Source of the DNA: Veillonella sp. VA137
GTDB lineage: Bacteria; Bacillota; Negativicutes; Veillonellales; Veillonellaceae
DNA length: 51,323 nt
Direction of reading: 5' to 3'
Assembly: GCF_003992015.1 (NCBI RefSeq)
Contig: NZ_RQVK01000014.1
Coordinates: forward strand, 1 to 51,323
The notes beneath the pieces are model-generated. The model was not told the DNA's origin and made no database searches. It saw only the letters and a list, made by a program, of their open reading frames with translations. Both the position numbers and the translations under genes were made by a program. The number at the start of each line of letters is the position of its first letter. Position 1 is the first letter of the stretch. Shown here one piece after another: positions 25,064-36,800 of the stretch.

Positions 25064-25210
25064 GCCTTGTGGCGTTTCTTTATTACCTAAATACAATAAA
25101 CATAAGAAGAGCACGACATGTTCCGAAGCAAACCTAACCACTGTATCAGTTTGCGTAGGAATATGTCGTGCTCTTCCCTTTATCCTATTCACATAAGAAC
25201 GCCACAAGGC
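25064..25210. repeat. palindromic repeat unit, copy 2
   Basis: Outer arms GCCTTGTGGCG (25064-25074) and CGCCACAAGGC (25200-25210), inner stem AGAGCACGACAT with ATGTCGTGCTCT, and the same core as copy 1. Compared with copy 1, both sides of the inner stem changed together (CAACAT/ATGTTG against CGACAT/ATGTCG), and the outer arms also changed in step (ATC/GAT against GCC/GGC), so pairing is conserved. A fragment (TTGCTCGTTTCC) at about 25229-25240 next to the uvrC stop matches the right half of copy 1. Confidence 0.8.
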
Positions 25211-25241
25211 ATAAACCACAAGTAGTACTTGCTCGTTTCCC

Positions 25242-27131
25242 TTAACGTTGATTCCGCCGAAAGAACTCATACACAGCAAGCGCCGCTTTTTTGTTCATTC
25301 CCTCAACGCTCTCCAATTCTTCCAACTCCGCCACTCGCATGGCATCTAAATTACCAAAGTGTTTATACAGCGCTTTTCTTCGTTTTGGTCCTATGCCCTC
25401 TACATGATCTAGAACAGATTCTAAGTTCCGCTTTCCACGCAATCTACGATGATAGGTAATAGCAAAGCGATGGGCTTCGTCACGAATTTGCTGTAGTAGT
25501 TGTAATTCTGGCGTATGGTGTTCTAGAATAATACTTTCCGATTCTCCTTCTACGAATACTTCTTCGATTCGTTTTGCCAAGGATATGACGGGCACATCGG
25601 TAACACCCATAGCACGGATGACTGGTAATGCTGCATTTAACTGACCTTTACCACCATCGATGATAATCAAATCTGGCATAGGCCAATCTTTTTCATTGCC
25701 GTAGCGTCGTTCCATAATCTCCGCCATAGATGCAAAGTCGTCAGGCTTCCCTTGAACTGTTTTCAACTTGAATCGACGATACTCTCGTTTCGCCGGCTTT
25801 CCACCTTCAAAGACCACCATGGATGCCACTGTTTCTGCCCCTTGCATATGAGAAATATCGTAACATTCCATACGCTCTGGCAATCTTGGCAAGTCAAGTA
25901 CTTCTGCTAATTTTTTCACGGCCCCACCGGACTTATCTATTGTGTATTGCCACTGACGACGACGCTCTGCCAAGAAGTTCTGAGCATTTTCCTCCGCCAT
26001 CTTGATAAGGTCTTTTTTATAGCCCCGTTGAGGTACAGATACGTCCACTTGTTGCCCTTTCATAGAGGAGAACCATTCACTAAACAGTTCACGGTCCACA
26101 CTATCCATAGGCAATAGCAATTCTTTAGGTATGAACGTAGATCCTCCATAATACTGTTTAATGAACTCCGTCATCACTAGCTCTGGACTATCCCCTTCAT
26201 GTTGGACAAAGTAATTTTCTCGTCCCAACAGCCTACCACTGCGAATGAAAAACAGTTGAATACATGCCATAGGACCATCGATAGCCATGCCTAGTACGTC
26301 CATATCGCCTCTCTGTGTGACCATGCGTTGCTTTTCTTGTACCTTTTGGATGCTCAAGAGGTCATCTCGATACTTAGCAGCTAGTTCAAACTCTAGGTCC
26401 TCCGAGGCTTGTTCCATCTTGGATGTAATCTCTTGAATCACTTGGACTTGTTTCCCTTCAAAAAGAGCTACAATATCATCGATGTATTTGCGATAGGATT
26501 CTACCGTCACATAGTTCATGCAAGGACCTTCGCAATAATGCATATGATATTGCAAACAAGGTCGTTCTACTTTCATACTTTTACAAGTACGCAATGGATA
26601 ATAGGAACGCAAGATACGCAGTACATGATGTACTGCTGTGACGTCCGTGAAAGGTCCAAAATACTTGGCTCCGTCACGTTCTAAGCGACGAGTCATAAAG
26701 AGGCGTGGAAAGTCCTCTTGCACAGTGATCTTTACATAAGGATATGTCTTATCATCACGAAGCATAATATTATATTTCGGATGATGCTCCTTAATTAAGG
26801 TTGCCTCTAGGATAAGAGCTTCCATTTCTGTTTTCGTTTGAATCGTTTCCACATCCCAAGCACGGCGCATCATGGCAGTCACTTTCACAGAGCGATTCAC
26901 ATCTTGCTGCACATAGGACCGCACACGATTGCGCAAGTTGATGGCCTTTCCCACATAGATGATGCGCTGGTACTTATCACGCCATAAGTAAACCCCTGGC
27001 GTAGTGGGTAGATGACTGACCTTTTCCAGTATATACGCTTGCTGTTCCGTATCACCCATCATCATATCTTGTTGACGAGATGGCTGAAAGTCTACTTCTT
27101 CTGCTTGCAACTGTCTGTCGATAGGATTCAT
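25242..27131 (-). CDS. uvrC: excinuclease ABC subunit C
   Basis: A 629-residue nuclease making both cuts around a DNA lesion with UvrB. Seen: an N-terminal GIY-YIG domain (TPGVYLWRD then [18 protein letters not shown], near 43-70), a central UVR motif near 210-245, an RNase H-like endonuclease domain ([20 protein letters not shown] near 412-431, with [11 protein letters not shown] near 477-487) and C-terminal helix-hairpin-helix repeats ([24 protein letters not shown] near 572-595). The ATG overlaps the uvrA stop (ATGA). It has an N-terminal extension of about 30 residues compared with the usual start. Confidence 0.95.
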   Translation of the reverse strand: MNPIDRQLQAEEVDFQPSRQQDMMMGDTEQQAYILEKVSHLPTTPGVYLWRDKYQRIIYVGKAINLRNRVRSYVQQDVNRSVKVTAMMRRAWDVETIQTKTEMEALILEATLIKEHHPKYNIMLRDDKTYPYVKITVQEDFPRLFMTRRLERDGAKYFGPFTDVTAVHHVLRILRSYYPLRTCKSMKVERPCLQYHMHYCEGPCMNYVTVESYRKYIDDIVALFEGKQVQVIQEITSKMEQASEDLEFELAAKYRDDLLSIQKVQEKQRMVTQRGDMDVLGMAIDGPMACIQLFFIRSGRLLGRENYFVQHEGDSPELVMTEFIKQYYGGSTFIPKELLLPMDSVDRELFSEWFSSMKGQQVDVSVPQRGYKKDLIKMAEENAQNFLAERRRQWQYTIDKSGGAVKKLAEVLDLPRLPERMECYDISHMQGAETVASMVVFEGGKPAKREYRRFKLKTVQGKPDDFASMAEIMERRYGNEKDWPMPDLIIIDGGKGQLNAALPVIRAMGVTDVPVISLAKRIEEVFVEGESESIILEHHTPELQLLQQIRDEAHRFAITYHRRLRGKRNLESVLDHVEGIGPKRRKALYKHFGNLDAMRVAELEELESVEGMNKKAALAVYEFFRRNQR

Positions 27132-29992
27132 AGTGTGCCCTCAACAGTTAACGGATGTTGTTCCATATAGTTCCTAGTTTTCTCTAACACAGGACCTAAG
27201 AATTTGCCCGTGTAGCTTTCAGGTAAAGCAGCAATCTCCTCAGGTGTACCGGTGCCCACAATGGTACCGCCTCGGAAACCGCCTTCTGGACCTAAGTCAA
27301 TAATATGATCCGCCGTTTTAATGACATCTAAATTATGCTCGATAACCACCACAGTATCACCACCATCTGTGAGCTTTTGCAATACCTCTAAAAGCTTGCG
27401 GATATCTTCTACATGCAATCCAGTAGTCGGCTCATCCAGGATATATAAGGTTTTCCCTGTACTGCGCCGAGCCAGTTCAGTGGCTAATTTTACACGTTGT
27501 GCTTCCCCTCCTGATAAGGTAGTTGCCGCCTGACCTAAGCGAATATATCCTAAGCCCACTTCTTGTAGAGTTACCAATTTACGGTGAATTTTGGGAATAG
27601 CGCTAAAGAAATCTACTGCTTCATCGACGACCATATCCAATACATCGGCAATACTTTTACCTTTGTACTTCACTTCCATCGTCTCTCGATTGTATCGTGC
27701 TCCTTTACATACCTCACACGGTACATACACATCTGGCAAGAAATGCATTTCAATTTTGATGATACCATCTCCACGACACGCTTCACAGCGACCGCCTTTA
27801 ACGTTAAAACTAAATCGCCCTGCTTTATAGCCACGAATCTTCGCTTCATTGGTTTGACTGTATAACTCACGGATGGCATCGAACACACCTGTATAGGTGG
27901 CTGGATTCGAACGTGGTGTTCGGCCGATTGGACTTTGGTCAATATTGATGATTTTATCTACGTACTCTAAACCACGAATCTCCTTATGAGCACCTACCTT
28001 GTGGTGACTTCTGTAGAGTGCATTGGCTACGCCTTTATATAAAATTTCGTTGATCAATGTCGATTTACCGGATCCGCTGACACCTGTTACAACTGTGAAT
28101 AAACCAATAGGGAACTTTACGTTTACTTGCTTCAAGTTGTTCTCTTTAGCACCACGGATTTCTAAGCAGGCTTTCGTAGGCTTTCTACGTTCTTTTGGTA
28201 ATGGAATATATTTTTGGCCACTTAAATATTGACCTGTAATGGATTCTTTCACAGCCATTACCTCTGGTACTGTACCTTGTGCCACGATTTGACCACCATG
28301 TTCACCGGCCGCAGGTCCAATATCTACCAAATAATCCGCTGCTAGCATCGTATCTTCATCGTGCTCTACCACTAACAAGGTGTTCCCTAAATCTCGCAAA
28401 CCTTTCAGTGTTTCAATTAATCGATCATTGTCTCGTTGATGCAAGCCAATGGATGGTTCATCTAGAATGTATAAAACCCCAACGAGTCCCGAACCAATTT
28501 GTGTGGCCAAACGAATGCGCTGTGCTTCCCCACCAGATAAAGTGCCGGCACTGCGGTTCATGGTCAAATAATCTAAGCCCACATTATTTAGGAATCCTAA
28601 GCGAGCATTGATTTCTTTCAAAATTTGAGCCCCGATGAAAGCCTCTCGTTCCGTCAACTGTAGATTGCCAAAATAGTCCACCGCTTCACTGATCGTGAGT
28701 TGTGTCACTTCATCTATATTTTTTTCCCCTACACGGATGGCAAGGGATTCTGGTTTCAAACGAGCACCCTTACAAGCTGTACATGGTTTAATAGACATAT
28801 AGGATTCAAACTCTTCCCGCATGCTATCCGTAGTAGCCTCTGCATGACGGCGTTTCACCATTGGCAAAATACCTTCATATTCAGTGTGGAATGTTTTCAC
28901 CTCTCCACGCATATTTTCGTAGTCAAAGGTCACTTTCTCAGTACTACCATACATGACTTCTTTTTGTAAGGCTGTAGGCAGTTCTGAAAAACTTGCTTCT
29001 AATGTATATCCATGCGCTTTCAACAAGCCTTCTAATTGACGCATGAACCACGCATTAGGGTTCGAACTCAATGGGGCTACTCCCCCATCTATAAAGGACA
29101 CCGTTGTATCCGGAATCACTCTGTCCTCATCTACTTCCATCGTGCTACCTAAGCCCAAACAGGATGGGCAAGCCCCAAAGGGACTGTTGAAAGAAAACAT
29201 ACGAGGTTCAATTTCTGGCAATGAAATATGACCATTAGGACAGGTAAAATGCACACTAAATTGATGAGCTGGGCCATCTACCTCTTGAATAATAACAAAG
29301 CCTTCTCCATGAGGAATGGCAGTTTCTAAGGAGTCCGTCAAGCGGCTTTCTAAACCTTCCTTGATAACAAGACGGTCTACCACAATTTCAATATTGTGTT
29401 TCTTATTTTTATCTAAGTTGATTTCGTCCTCAAAGGTATGTATCTCCCCATTGATGCGAACGCGAGCAAAGCCATTTTTACGGATTTGTTCCAACACTTT
29501 TTCATGGCGACCTTTTTTACCCCGTACCACGGGAGCCATCACCATAATCTTAGTACGTTCTGGTAATTTCATGACTAAGTCTGTTATTTGCTCAATCGTC
29601 TGTTGGGCAATCTCTTCTCCACAAGTAGGGCAATAGGCACGACCGATACGAGCAAATAATAAGCGCAAATAGTCATAAATTTCTGTCACTGTTCCCACCG
29701 TAGACCGAGGGTTACGGCTCGTTGTCTTTTGATCAATGGAGATAGCTGGTGAAAGCCCCTCAATGTAATCTACATCAGGTTTATCCATTTGCCCCAAAAA
29801 CTGGCGAGCATAGGCAGATAAGGACTCCACATATCTGCGCTGGCCTTCTGCATAAATCGTATCAAAGGCTAGGGATGACTTACCAGATCCACTTAATCCT
29901 GTTAATACGATGAATTGATTTCTTGGTAAAGCCACGTCAATATTCTTCAAATTATGTTGACGGGCTCCTTTTATAATTAATTGATCTTTCAA
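27128..29992 (-). CDS. uvrA: excinuclease ABC subunit A
   Basis: A 954-residue DNA-damage sensor with two ABC ATPase halves. Seen: Walker [13 protein letters not shown] near 32-43 and [13 protein letters not shown] near 640-652, two LSGGEAQR signatures (near 490 and 830), and zinc modules, CPNG...CPSC in the first half and CEAC...CEVC near 738-766 in the second. The start codon is TTG at 29992, preceded by AATAGGAGT at a proper distance; there is no ATG nearby that would keep the first conserved strand. It begins 8 bp after the uvrB stop. Confidence 0.95.
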   Translation of the reverse strand: MKDQLIIKGARQHNLKNIDVALPRNQFIVLTGLSGSGKSSLAFDTIYAEGQRRYVESLSAYARQFLGQMDKPDVDYIEGLSPAISIDQKTTSRNPRSTVGTVTEIYDYLRLLFARIGRAYCPTCGEEIAQQTIEQITDLVMKLPERTKIMVMAPVVRGKKGRHEKVLEQIRKNGFARVRINGEIHTFEDEINLDKNKKHNIEIVVDRLVIKEGLESRLTDSLETAIPHGEGFVIIQEVDGPAHQFSVHFTCPNGHISLPEIEPRMFSFNSPFGACPSCLGLGSTMEVDEDRVIPDTTVSFIDGGVAPLSSNPNAWFMRQLEGLLKAHGYTLEASFSELPTALQKEVMYGSTEKVTFDYENMRGEVKTFHTEYEGILPMVKRRHAEATTDSMREEFESYMSIKPCTACKGARLKPESLAIRVGEKNIDEVTQLTISEAVDYFGNLQLTEREAFIGAQILKEINARLGFLNNVGLDYLTMNRSAGTLSGGEAQRIRLATQIGSGLVGVLYILDEPSIGLHQRDNDRLIETLKGLRDLGNTLLVVEHDEDTMLAADYLVDIGPAAGEHGGQIVAQGTVPEVMAVKESITGQYLSGQKYIPLPKERRKPTKACLEIRGAKENNLKQVNVKFPIGLFTVVTGVSGSGKSTLINEILYKGVANALYRSHHKVGAHKEIRGLEYVDKIINIDQSPIGRTPRSNPATYTGVFDAIRELYSQTNEAKIRGYKAGRFSFNVKGGRCEACRGDGIIKIEMHFLPDVYVPCEVCKGARYNRETMEVKYKGKSIADVLDMVVDEAVDFFSAIPKIHRKLVTLQEVGLGYIRLGQAATTLSGGEAQRVKLATELARRSTGKTLYILDEPTTGLHVEDIRKLLEVLQKLTDGGDTVVVIEHNLDVIKTADHIIDLGPEGGFRGGTIVGTGTPEEIAALPESYTGKFLGPVLEKTRNYMEQHPLTVEGTL

Positions 29993-30000
29993 AATAACTC

Positions 30001-32109
30001 CTATTCTTCATTCATGTCTGACCAAATTTGGCGCAATCTGCCCAATTCATCACGCAACTCTGCAGCTCGTTCAAATTCTAATTGTTTCGCCGCTGCCTTC
30101 ATGAGGCGTGTGGTCTCTTCAATGGCATTGAACACATCTTCTTTCGTTTCGTATTGTGACTTCGTTGAAAGTGACTGCACCGTTTCTGCCACCATCTCTG
30201 TCGGCGCTGTACTATCATACACCACAGAACTATCTACTTTTGGTTTGCGACCTTTTTTAGAAGAAGCAACTTCCCCTTCGACTTTGGTCAACTCAATTAA
30301 ATCTTTCACTTCCTTGCGCACTGTCCGTGGTGTAATACCATGCTCTGTATTATAAGACTCTTGCAAGGCACGACGACGTTCTGTTTCATCCATGGCGCGT
30401 TGCATAGAGCCTGTAATACGGTCAGCATACATAATAACGTTCCCTTTTTCATTACGAGCCGCACGACCTATGGTCTGAATCAAGGACGTATCACTGCGCA
30501 AGAAACCTTCCTTATCTGCATCTAGGATAGCCACCAAGGACACTTCTGGCATATCTAAGCCTTCCCGTAGTAAGTTAATTCCCACGAGAACATCAAAAAC
30601 ACCGGCCCGTAAATCACGGATAATATCGGCACGCTCAATGGTAGCAATGTCGGAGTGTAAATAGCGCACTCGAATGCCCATCTCTTTTAGGTAATTTGTT
30701 AAATCCTCTGCCATTTTCTTGGTTAACGTCGTTACCAACACTCGTTCATCTGACTTCGCACGGTCTTTAATTTCTCCTAAAAGATCATCCATCTGTCCTT
30801 TAATAGGTCGGATTTCGATAATAGGATCTAGCAAACCTGTTGGACGAATGATTTGTTCTGCTACATTCGTCTGTACTTCCATTTCATAGGGCCCTGGTGT
30901 AGCAGATACATAGACAATTTGGTTGATTCTCTCTACAAACTCTTCAAATTTTAACGGTCGATTATCCGCCGCTGATGGCAAGCGGAATCCGTAGTCGATC
31001 AAATTATGTTTCCGAGCTTGGTCACCATTATACATGGCACGAATTTGTGGCAAGGTCACATGGGATTCATCAATGATGATAAGGAAATCATCTGTAAAAT
31101 AGTCGATAAGGGTCATTGGCGCTTCTCCTGGTTGACGGTTAGACAACAGACGGGAGTAGTTTTCAATCCCCGAGCAATAGCCCATTTCCTGCATCATTTC
31201 AATGTCATATCGTGTTCGTTGCTCCAATCGTTGCGCTTCTAAGAGACGGCCATTTTCATTAAAGTATGCCAAACGTTCAGCCAATTCTGTCTCGATGCGC
31301 CCAATGGCAAGGTCTAACTTTTCCTTTGTCGTTACATAGTGAGAAGCTGGATAGATAGCCACGTGTTTACGCTCTACAATCACATCACCTGTAAGCACAT
31401 CAATTTCCACTAAACGATCGATTTCATCGCCAAACATTTCTACACGAATGGCTCTTTCACTGGTACCAGCTGGGAAAATTTCCAACGTATCCCCTTGTAC
31501 TCGGAAAGTACCTCGCACAAAATTCATATCATTACGAGTGTATTGAATAGATACCAATTTACGAAGTATATCATCACGGCTATATTCTTGACCTTGTCGC
31601 AAGGATACACAAAGCGTGCTATAGTCCTCTGGGTCCCCTAAGCCGTAAATGCAGCTGACGGATGCGACGATGATTACATCTTTCCGCTCAAATAAATTCA
31701 TTGTCGCCGAGTGGCGCAACTTGTCGATTTCTTCATTGATGGACGCATCTTTTTCAATGTATGTATCTGTAGAGGCAATATACGCCTCTGGTTGGTAATA
31801 ATCGTAATAGGATACGAAGTATTCCACTGCATTCTTAGGGAAAAAACTTTTAAACTCACTAGCCAATTGAGCTGCTAATGTTTTATTGTGTGCAATGATC
31901 AAAGTCGGCTTTTGTACGGCCTCGATGAGTTTCGCCATAGTATATGTTTTTCCCGTACCTGTAGCACCTAGTAATACCTGTGCCCATTCCCCTCCTTCGA
32001 TGCCCTCTGCCAAGGACTGGATGGCCTTTGGTTGGTCACCCATCGGTGAATAAGGGGCCTCTACTTGAAAAGGAATCCCTTCCTCAGGAAAATGATGCAA
32101 TCCGCTCAT
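30001..32109 (-). CDS. uvrB: excinuclease ABC subunit B
   Basis: A 702-residue helicase-like protein that verifies damage and recruits UvrC. Seen: Walker [17 protein letters not shown] near 46-61, the beta-hairpin region [11 protein letters not shown] near 100-110, DESH near 348-351, QTIGRAARN near 550-558 and the C-terminal UVR motif ([24 protein letters not shown]) near 670-693. The ATG at 32109 sits 5 nt after AAGGAG; a GTG two codons earlier is in frame but too close to that site. It is the first gene of uvrB-uvrA-uvrC. Confidence 0.95.
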   Translation of the reverse strand: MSGLHHFPEEGIPFQVEAPYSPMGDQPKAIQSLAEGIEGGEWAQVLLGATGTGKTYTMAKLIEAVQKPTLIIAHNKTLAAQLASEFKSFFPKNAVEYFVSYYDYYQPEAYIASTDTYIEKDASINEEIDKLRHSATMNLFERKDVIIVASVSCIYGLGDPEDYSTLCVSLRQGQEYSRDDILRKLVSIQYTRNDMNFVRGTFRVQGDTLEIFPAGTSERAIRVEMFGDEIDRLVEIDVLTGDVIVERKHVAIYPASHYVTTKEKLDLAIGRIETELAERLAYFNENGRLLEAQRLEQRTRYDIEMMQEMGYCSGIENYSRLLSNRQPGEAPMTLIDYFTDDFLIIIDESHVTLPQIRAMYNGDQARKHNLIDYGFRLPSAADNRPLKFEEFVERINQIVYVSATPGPYEMEVQTNVAEQIIRPTGLLDPIIEIRPIKGQMDDLLGEIKDRAKSDERVLVTTLTKKMAEDLTNYLKEMGIRVRYLHSDIATIERADIIRDLRAGVFDVLVGINLLREGLDMPEVSLVAILDADKEGFLRSDTSLIQTIGRAARNEKGNVIMYADRITGSMQRAMDETERRRALQESYNTEHGITPRTVRKEVKDLIELTKVEGEVASSKKGRKPKVDSSVVYDSTAPTEMVAETVQSLSTKSQYETKEDVFNAIEETTRLMKAAAKQLEFERAAELRDELGRLRQIWSDMNEE

Positions 32110-32178
32110 AGTCACTCCTTATATTCTCTATCTGTAAACAAGTAACATTCACTTGTATCTATATCTAGTAACTTCTAT

Positions 32179-32218
32179 ATTATACCATGAAAGTCCATTT
32201 TATTGTACTGTATGTTCG
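32179..32218 (-). promoter_or_regulatory. promoter of the uvr operon with a LexA-like half site
   Basis: On the minus strand an extended TGG-TATAAT (32184-32179) lies about 70 bp before uvrB. CGAACATA at 32218-32211, followed by CAGTAC, matches the left half of the Gram-positive LexA box (CGAACATATGTTCG) and poorly the right half. It sits at the -35 position. SOS control is plausible for uvrBA but the site is imperfect. Confidence 0.4.
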
Positions 32219-32361
32219 ATACAAATACTATATATACCAACCACCTATGCTTATTAGAAAGCAGCCGTTTTGATTTTCTACTATCTGTTAGATTGTTTAT
32301 ATAATCATACGTATTCTTACTATAATTTTCTGAACTTTAACTAATACGAATATCGAGTATA
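32219..32361. other. AT-rich intergenic stretch
   Basis: Nothing that looks like a gene or structured RNA is seen between the uvr promoter and the terminator of the smc-ftsY group. Confidence 0.5.
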
Positions 32362-32396
32362 CAAAAAGAAAAGCTGAATCTAAGATCCAACTTTTC
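32362..32396 (-). terminator. terminator after smc-ftsY-hypothetical
   Basis: On the minus strand GAAAAGTTGGATC and GATTCAGCTTTTC form a 13-bp stem with two wobble pairs and a 3-nt loop, followed by TTTTTG. It is about 110 bp after the stop of the 132-residue gene. Confidence 0.8.
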
Positions 32397-32505
32397 TCTC
32401 ACTGTCTACTATATGATTGTAATAATATGTATATCCGTGCCCTATAGTACTTTTACTACAGACTAAGCGCTATTAGCATTAGTCCTATCAATAGGCGCCA
32501 GATAT

Positions 32506-32904
32506 CTACCCTTTGCCACGAATACGGCGCAATTCTTCTTCTGTAATTGGCGTATCTCCTTGCAAGGTTTGTGTGGCTGTGTCATCACCTTCTAACATTT
32601 CAATGAAGATGGCAATACCACAATCAGATAAATGATGACTTTCATCACCATGATCATGTTCTAGAGAGTCCTTCATGTTCTCAGCAATACGATGGACAAA
32701 ATTCCATTGCTCATCCGTATAACTTTCAATACGGTTAGCAATTTCTTTCCAATTGCTCAAGAGTAAGCGTGTAAGAGGACGATATAAATCACCGCCAACA
32801 AATTCCATAATATCTACAGCACATTCAATACTGTCCCCATCAATATCATAGCCATTCATTTCATTTTGGTCCACCACATAGTCATATAATTGTTTTCTAG
32901 TCAT
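32506..32904 (-). CDS. hypothetical protein, 132 residues, downstream of ftsY
   Basis: I do not recognise this family. It is a small, acidic, soluble protein with no signal peptide or membrane segment. It is mostly helical in character, with Cys28 and Cys94, a His-rich acidic stretch EHDHGDESHHL (about 82-92) that could bind metal, and a polar C-terminal tail. It starts 6 bp after the ftsY stop and so is the last gene of the smc-ftsY group. The conserved context would suggest a link to chromosome segregation or protein targeting, but nothing in the sequence shows this. Confidence 0.7.
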   Translation of the reverse strand: MTRKQLYDYVVDQNEMNGYDIDGDSIECAVDIMEFVGGDLYRPLTRLLLSNWKEIANRIESYTDEQWNFVHRIAENMKDSLEHDHGDESHHLSDCGIAIFIEMLEGDDTATQTLQGDTPITEEELRRIRGKG

Positions 32905-32910
32905 GGTCCA

Positions 32911-33831
32911 CTATTCTCCCTTGTCAAAGAGAGCATTAGCAAATTCTTTTGCATTGAATGGACGCAAATCATCCATTTGCTCACCCACTCCAATCCAACG
33001 CACAGGAACACCCAACTCTTCTTTGATAGAGATAACTACACCACCTTTTGCAGTACCATCTAATTTGGTCACCACAATCCCTGTCACAGGTACTGCTTCA
33101 CCGAATAGTTTTGCTTGGCTTACTGCATTTTGACCTGTTGTACCATCCAGTACTAATAAGGTTTGATGCGGTGCCCCTGGAATTTGTTTGTCTGCCACAC
33201 GGCCGATTTTCTTCAATTCTTCCATAAGGTTGACTTTGGTATGCAAACGGCCTGCTGTATCTACGATGACTAAATCTGCTTCTTTAGCAACTGCTGAGGC
33301 ACAGGCATCGAAGACGACCGCTGCTGGGTCTGCCCCTTCCTTATGTTTCACAATAGATACGCCCACGCGATCGGCCCAAATGGATAATTGTTCAGAGGCA
33401 GCAGCCCGGAATGTATCCCCTGCTGCAATGATGACTTTTTTACCTTGCTCTGCATAGTAATGAGCTAATTTTGCAATCGTTGTCGTTTTACCAACACCAT
33501 TGACACCCACCACCAAAATCACTTCTGGTTTGTGGAGTTCCAACACTTCTTCTTGAGCCCCTAGCATTTCTGTAATGCGTTCTTCCATAAAAGGCATCAC
33601 TTCGCTAGTATTGTTGATAATCCCTTCCGTAACACCACGGCGGATTTCTTTCATTAAATAGGCCGTTGTTTTAGGGCCTAAATCACCAGTCAACATGGTA
33701 GCTTCTAAATCATCTAAAAAATCATCATCAATTTCTGCATAACCGATAACGATGGTTTCTACTTTTTTTACAAAATTATTTTTTGTCTTTTCTAAGCCCG
33801 CTTTCACACGGTCAAAAAAACTAAATGCCAT
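32911..33831 (-). CDS. ftsY: signal recognition particle receptor FtsY
   Basis: A 306-residue SRP GTPase that docks ribosome-SRP complexes at the membrane. Seen: the helical N domain (1-95), G1 GVNGVGKTTTIAKLA near 107-121, the insertion-box DTFRAAASEQL near 142-152, DTAGRLHT near 195-202 and TKLDGTAKGG near 255-264. There is no long acidic A domain, as in many Firmicutes. The start overlaps the smc stop by 11 bp, so the two are coupled. Confidence 0.95.
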   Translation of the reverse strand: MAFSFFDRVKAGLEKTKNNFVKKVETIVIGYAEIDDDFLDDLEATMLTGDLGPKTTAYLMKEIRRGVTEGIINNTSEVMPFMEERITEMLGAQEEVLELHKPEVILVVGVNGVGKTTTIAKLAHYYAEQGKKVIIAAGDTFRAAASEQLSIWADRVGVSIVKHKEGADPAAVVFDACASAVAKEADLVIVDTAGRLHTKVNLMEELKKIGRVADKQIPGAPHQTLLVLDGTTGQNAVSQAKLFGEAVPVTGIVVTKLDGTAKGGVVISIKEELGVPVRWIGVGEQMDDLRPFNAKEFANALFDKGE

Positions 33832-36800
33832 AATCGCTGTTCTCCTTTACTTCGTCAAAGGCTACTGTTAATAGACGTGACACCCCTCGTTCCACCATAG
33901 TCACCCCTTGCAAGACATGGGCTGATTCCATGGTCCGTTTGCGATGGGTCACCACGATAAATTGTGTGGCATCCCCTAAATTATGCAAATATTGGCTAAA
34001 TCGTTCCACATTGGCATCATCTAAAGCAGCGTCTACTTCGTCAAGTACACAGAATGGAGCAGGTCGATAATCTAGCAGTGCAAAGAGCAAAGCTATAACC
34101 GTCAATGCTCGTTCCCCACCAGATAATAAGCTCAATTGTTGGCGCTTCTTTCCTGGCGGTTGGATATAAAAATCAATGCCACTTTCTAAAATTGATTCTG
34201 GGTTCGATGCCACGATTTGTGCAGTGCCGCCGCCAAACAGTTGAGCGAATACATGTTGGAATTTCTCACGAATATCACTTAAAACACCTTGCAACTGTTC
34301 AGACATAGCCCCATCAATTTCAGCGATAACACCTTCGAGTTGCTCTTTAGCTGTCACCAAATCTTCTTTTTGTGCATGATAGAATGCTAGCTTTTCTTCC
34401 GCTTCTTCATACTCTGCAATCGCATTAGGGTTGATAGCCCCTAAGTTTTCAATCTGCCTTGCCAAGTTCGACTGTTGTTGTTTCCACTCATGTACAGAGC
34501 CACCTAACTGTATATTCTGTGCCTCTTGTTTAGTATACCCTAAAGCGCCCAATTGTTCCAATGCTTGTTCGCCTTGTAGTTGATATTTTGTTAACCCTTC
34601 TTGTAAGTCTACTAGTTTTTTCTGCACAATTCGTTGCCGCTGCTCATGTTGATTTCGTTCTTCTTGCAATTGACTTAATTGCAACTCCCAGGTACGTACT
34701 TTTTCTTGTCCACCTTTACGAGCTTCTCCAATGGCTGCTATCCGTTTTTCTATCGCTTGTTTCTCTGCTTCTAATTCTAAAGCAGGTTCACCACCTAAGC
34801 GTATAACGTCCTCACCTAATTGGCTTAATCGTCTATCTAAGCTTGCAATATTCACTTCCTTATCTTTGATATGTTGTTCTAATTGAGCTAATTCTTTTTT
34901 GCTTTGTTCTAACAACAATCTAGATTGTTCCCATCCTAAGCGTACTCCTTGCAATTCTTCATTTTGCTCACGTTCTCGGTCTTGTAACGTTTGCTCTTGA
35001 GCAACTAAGGTAGCAACTTGCTCTTGATGTCCTTCTCTGTCCTCCAACTGTGAAAGTTCTTCTGCTAGCCTTTTAATGTTCTCCCCTAAGGTAGTTTGCT
35101 TTTCTTGAACCTTTTGTACTTCCTCATGATAGGTCTGCACCATTCCACTTAAGTTAACTTGTTCTCCTTGGGAGCGTTGTTGCTCTTGCTGTAAGCTACG
35201 TAATTGCAATTCTTCTTGTTCATAGGTTTGACGTAATCCCTTACCAGATTGTGTCAAAGCTTCTATTTCTTTGTCTAGTCCTTGTAAATTCTGTTGTAAC
35301 ACCTGTGCTGTATTTCGTAATGCATGTATATCTTGCTGCAATGTATCTTGCTCTTCTTTACGGGACAAGATAGACACTTTTTTCCGTTTTGTAGCACCAC
35401 CTGTTAACGCACCACCTGGTTGCAATTGCTCTCCTGTTAAGGTAACAATCCGCAATTGTTGATGATATTCTTTTTGCAATGCTAATCCATGGTCCAAGGT
35501 ATCTACAATCAAAGTACGCCCTAATAGCTGATTAAATACGCCTGTATATTGTGTATCAAATTGAATGCAGTCTACACCTAATCCCAATACATATGGCGAT
35601 GTTAAGGCTTTATGATCCAGACGTTTTCCTCGTACCATATCCATCGGTAAAAACGTAACTCGACCACCTTGTGTGCGTTTTAAGTATTGTACTGCTTCAG
35701 AAGCAATCTTTGCTGTGTCTGTGATAACTTGATGAATAGCACCACCCAAAGCAGTTTCAATGGCCACTAAGAATTTTTCTTCCACAGTGAATACATCACC
35801 AATAGCTCCACGAATATGAGAAGACCAAGTTTCTTTCGCTTGTAATACATGTTTTGTGCCTTCCAAATAACCTTCATGCAGCTCTTCCCAGCTATGTAAC
35901 AGTTCTAAGCGCCCTTCTTTAGCTTGCAGTGTTCTTTGTACTTCTACTAATTCCTGATTTTTTTGTCGACGTGTATCCTCTAGCTGTTGTAATGATTGAC
36001 GTGCTGTCGTCAATGCTTGCTGTGCTTCACTAACAACTTTTTGTTGCGCCTCTAATTGTGCTTGTACTTCTTCTACAGATTGTTCTATATCTTGTAAAGT
36101 AGCCTTCAAACGTTGTGCATCATCTTTCTTTTGTGTTTCTAACTCTTCCGCTCTTGCTAATTGATGGCGAGCTTCTTCCAATTCACGAACCACACGAATA
36201 TGATGCTCATGAGCATGTTGCTCCGCAACACGCATACCATCTAAATTGGCCTTCACTTGACTAAGAGAGTCTCGAGTATTTTTCAAATTAGATTCAGCCT
36301 GTTTCACATCTTTGCCAATGACTTCTAAAGTATTTTCTTCCTCTTTCAAGGATGCTAAATCACGGTCATACTGTTCCTCTTTTTCTTTCAGTTCTTCCTT
36401 CCAAGTTCTTAACTGTTCTTCTCCATCTTGTAACTCTTCTACCATATTGGCTTCTTTTAAGCGAGCTACTTCAATTTGTCCAGTCAGTTCCCCTAATTTA
36501 CCTTGTAAAGTGGCATATTCATCTTCCATACTTTGGTTGGTTTCACGAAATGATTGAAGCTCATTTTGTGTAGTCTTATAGGTCTCTTGGATTGTATCTA
36601 AACTAGTTTCTAATTCTTCTTGCTCACGTAGGTAGGATAAGTTTTCATTTTCTTGGCGTGTAAATAAACGATCCGCAGTTTTATATTCATGAAAAGCTAT
36701 AGCCCCATCATAGCTACGCTTATCCTGTGATAATGTATTGTACTCACGTGTTACATTAGCTTTCGCCTCTAATTCTACTAATTGATCTCCTAGCGTACTC

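Noticed and set aside
24808-25210. CRISPR array for the paired repeats
   Set aside because: There are only two long units with internal palindromes and no regular short repeat-spacer pattern or cas genes. No CRISPR array is seen anywhere in the window.
29981-30355. A 124-codon plus-strand frame opposite the uvrB end
   Set aside because: It is a shadow of the uvrB C-terminal region; no ribosome site.
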